From an uncultured Eubacteriales bacterium (GTDB lineage: Bacteria > Bacillota > Clostridia > Oscillospirales > Acutalibacteraceae): a stretch of 64,000 bases of DNA. Below, piece by piece: positions 62,705 to 64,000 of the stretch. A model generated the notes under the pieces. The model searched no databases, had not been told where the DNA came from, and saw only the letters and a list, made by a program, of their open reading frames with translations. Numbering within the stretch: position 1 is the first letter of the stretch; each line of letters starts with the position of its first letter. The stretch is taken from NCBI GenBank assembly GCA_958417225.1, contig CATZCM010000003.1:21045-85044 (forward strand), read 5' to 3'. The position numbers and the translations under genes were made by a program.

Positions 62705-64000
62705 TCATACTAAGTGCATAGACTTGTACGCTTCGGATATATCATAATATCCCCTGCGTGCAAGTCTTTCATTTGTTATGGTATGTGTCAATATACCACT
62801 TCCTGCAATAGCCTAGTACCCTTTTCGGGTGTTGCCGTTTCGGTACGCCCACCATTCGGGCATTCCCAATTTCTTTAAGTTTGTTACACTTGTTCTCGGC
62901 TTCTTCCACTGTTTCCAGATATACATTCGTATTCTTCGCCGCAACCAGCCGTTCCATTCTTTCATTAGGTTTTCGATTTTCGCTACAGCGTAGTATTTCA
63001 GCCATCCTCTCATATATACCTTTATGTTGTACAACACGGTATCGAGTTTCCTGCCCTGACTACGGAAAATTAGCTTTCGCAGTTTTCTTTGGCTTTCTTC
63101 TTCGACTTTGCGTGAACTCGGATATATGTACCCTTTCTGTTCCTTCCCAACGCAAAGCCGAGAAATCGAAATTTCGGATTGAATATACGCTGATCGCTCA
63201 GCTCCTTTCGATATTTACCTTGAGCTTTAATTTCTTCTCAAGATACGCCGTACTTGTTCCAAGCAATCTTTCTGCCACTCGAATACTCTTTGCTAAAAGT
63301 AATATATCATCTGCATAGCGGATTACCTTTACTCCTCTGCCCTCGAACTCCTTATCGAATTTGTCAAGATAGATATTGGCTAGTAACGGAGAGAGATTTC
63401 CTCCTTGCGGAGAACCCTCGTCCGTTCTCATCACAATTCCGTTCTCCATTACTCCGCTTTTGAGATATTTCTTGATGAGGTCTATGAGCCTCTTATCCTT
63501 TATCTCTTCTCGGAGCATATTCATGAGTAGTTCGTGATTCAGTGTGTCGAAGTATTTGGATAGGTCTAAGCATACTGCACGAGTATATCCTTCTTCCGCA
63601 TACTCTTTCACTTTCAGTATGGCGTCCTTTGCACTTCTGTGCGATCTGTAGCCGTAGCTTCCGTCTGAAAACTTTGGCTCATAGATTGGCTTTAACACCT
63701 GTGCTATTGCTTGCTGGATAATTCGGTCTATTACCGTTGGTATTCCCAATTTTCTTACACCTCCGTTATCCTTGGGAATTTCTACTCGCCTTACTGGGGT
63801 CGGCTTGTATTTGCCGTTCCGTATCAGGTCAAGTAATTCTTCCCTATGTTCTTTCAGCCAGGGCAGCGCTTCGTCAACCGTCATTCCATCTACTCCGCTT
63901 GCTCCCTTGTTGGCTTTCACTCGCTTGTAGGCTCTGTTCAGATTCCCTCTGTCAAGTACCTTTTCAAGCAAGTCTGCACCGTCCTTTCGGTCAACCTCTC
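62705..64000 (-). pseudogene. Group II intron reverse transcriptase/maturase, degenerate, partial at right edge
   Basis: The N-terminal reverse transcriptase domain is intact and open to the right edge: ANKGASGVDGMTVDEALP, GVRKLGIPTVIDRIIQQA, FSDGSYGYRSHRSAKDA, the catalytic IRYADDILLLAK. A TGA after VNIERS (about 63198), a one-base frame slip about 30 bases later (before FLGFALGRNRKG), and a TAG at about 62813 (expected Trp in GYWAIAGSG) break the maturase region. It ends with ITNERLARRGYYDISEAY and a stop at 62705, directly before domain V. GC-richer than its surroundings, as expected for a mobile intron. Confidence 0.9.

Overview
The window looks like chromosomal DNA of a low-GC, spore-forming, fermentative member of the Clostridia (Ruminococcaceae/Oscillospiraceae-like). 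The grounds are AT-rich intergenic DNA, strong AGGAGG-type ribosome sites, near-consensus sigma-A promoters with 17-bp spacers, a SpoIID homologue, a butanol-type Fe alcohol dehydrogenase, the recA-recX-rimO-pgsA order, a GGGtGRT operon and an NHLP-type peptide exporter. No species can be named from sequence alone.

Layout. 1-6.4 kb: the start of a predicted AAA-ATPase, a flavodoxin, Fe-ADH, tRNA-Ser(CGA), gap, a SpoIID-like protein and a ROK sugar kinase. 6.6-11.7 kb: an accessory stretch with a broken collagen-like gene, a long non-coding gap, an SF2 helicase with helicase-associated repeats, and a decayed PPOX-family gene. 11.7-31.7 kb: one long minus-strand polysaccharide locus. It starts with rfbA-rfbB-rfbD-rfbC (dTDP-rhamnose), followed by UDP-glucuronate/galacturonate genes, several glycosyltransferases, an EpsG-like polymerase, a Wzx flippase and amino-acid-type decorating enzymes (ATP-grasp proteins, carboxyethylornithine synthase). 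At least five genes in it are broken (rhamnosyltransferase, glf, an NhaC-type antiporter, an ATP-grasp gene, acyltransferase 3), so the locus is decaying or variable. The part around 24-28 kb is visibly more GC-rich than its neighbours.

31.7-38 kb: a gene-free segment with a pair of 27-bp inverted repeats and a consensus promoter firing straight into a terminator, then a five-gene operon: STAS protein, short HlyD-like adaptor, C39-peptidase ABC exporter, second ABC exporter, and a small Cys-rich protein carrying a Gly-Gly motif. This resembles NHLP/NHLM peptide export systems, and the small protein is a candidate substrate.

38-54.7 kb: housekeeping genes, nearly all minus strand: a split TauE/SafE transporter pair, ligA, mnmA, a 47-aa conserved-looking small protein, cysS, cysE, pgsA, rimO, recX, recA, a VanZ-like protein, phosphohexomutase, an HtrA-like protease and a sensor kinase/response regulator pair.

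55-64 kb: mostly plus strand: an unknown secreted protein, a His-less HPr-like protein (minus), a NifU-like scaffold + GGGtGRT protein + ECF S-component operon leading into metK, small membrane/lipoprotein genes of unknown role, an orphan 80-aa gene with its own promoter, and the 3' part of a degenerate group II intron with its reverse transcriptase running off the right edge.
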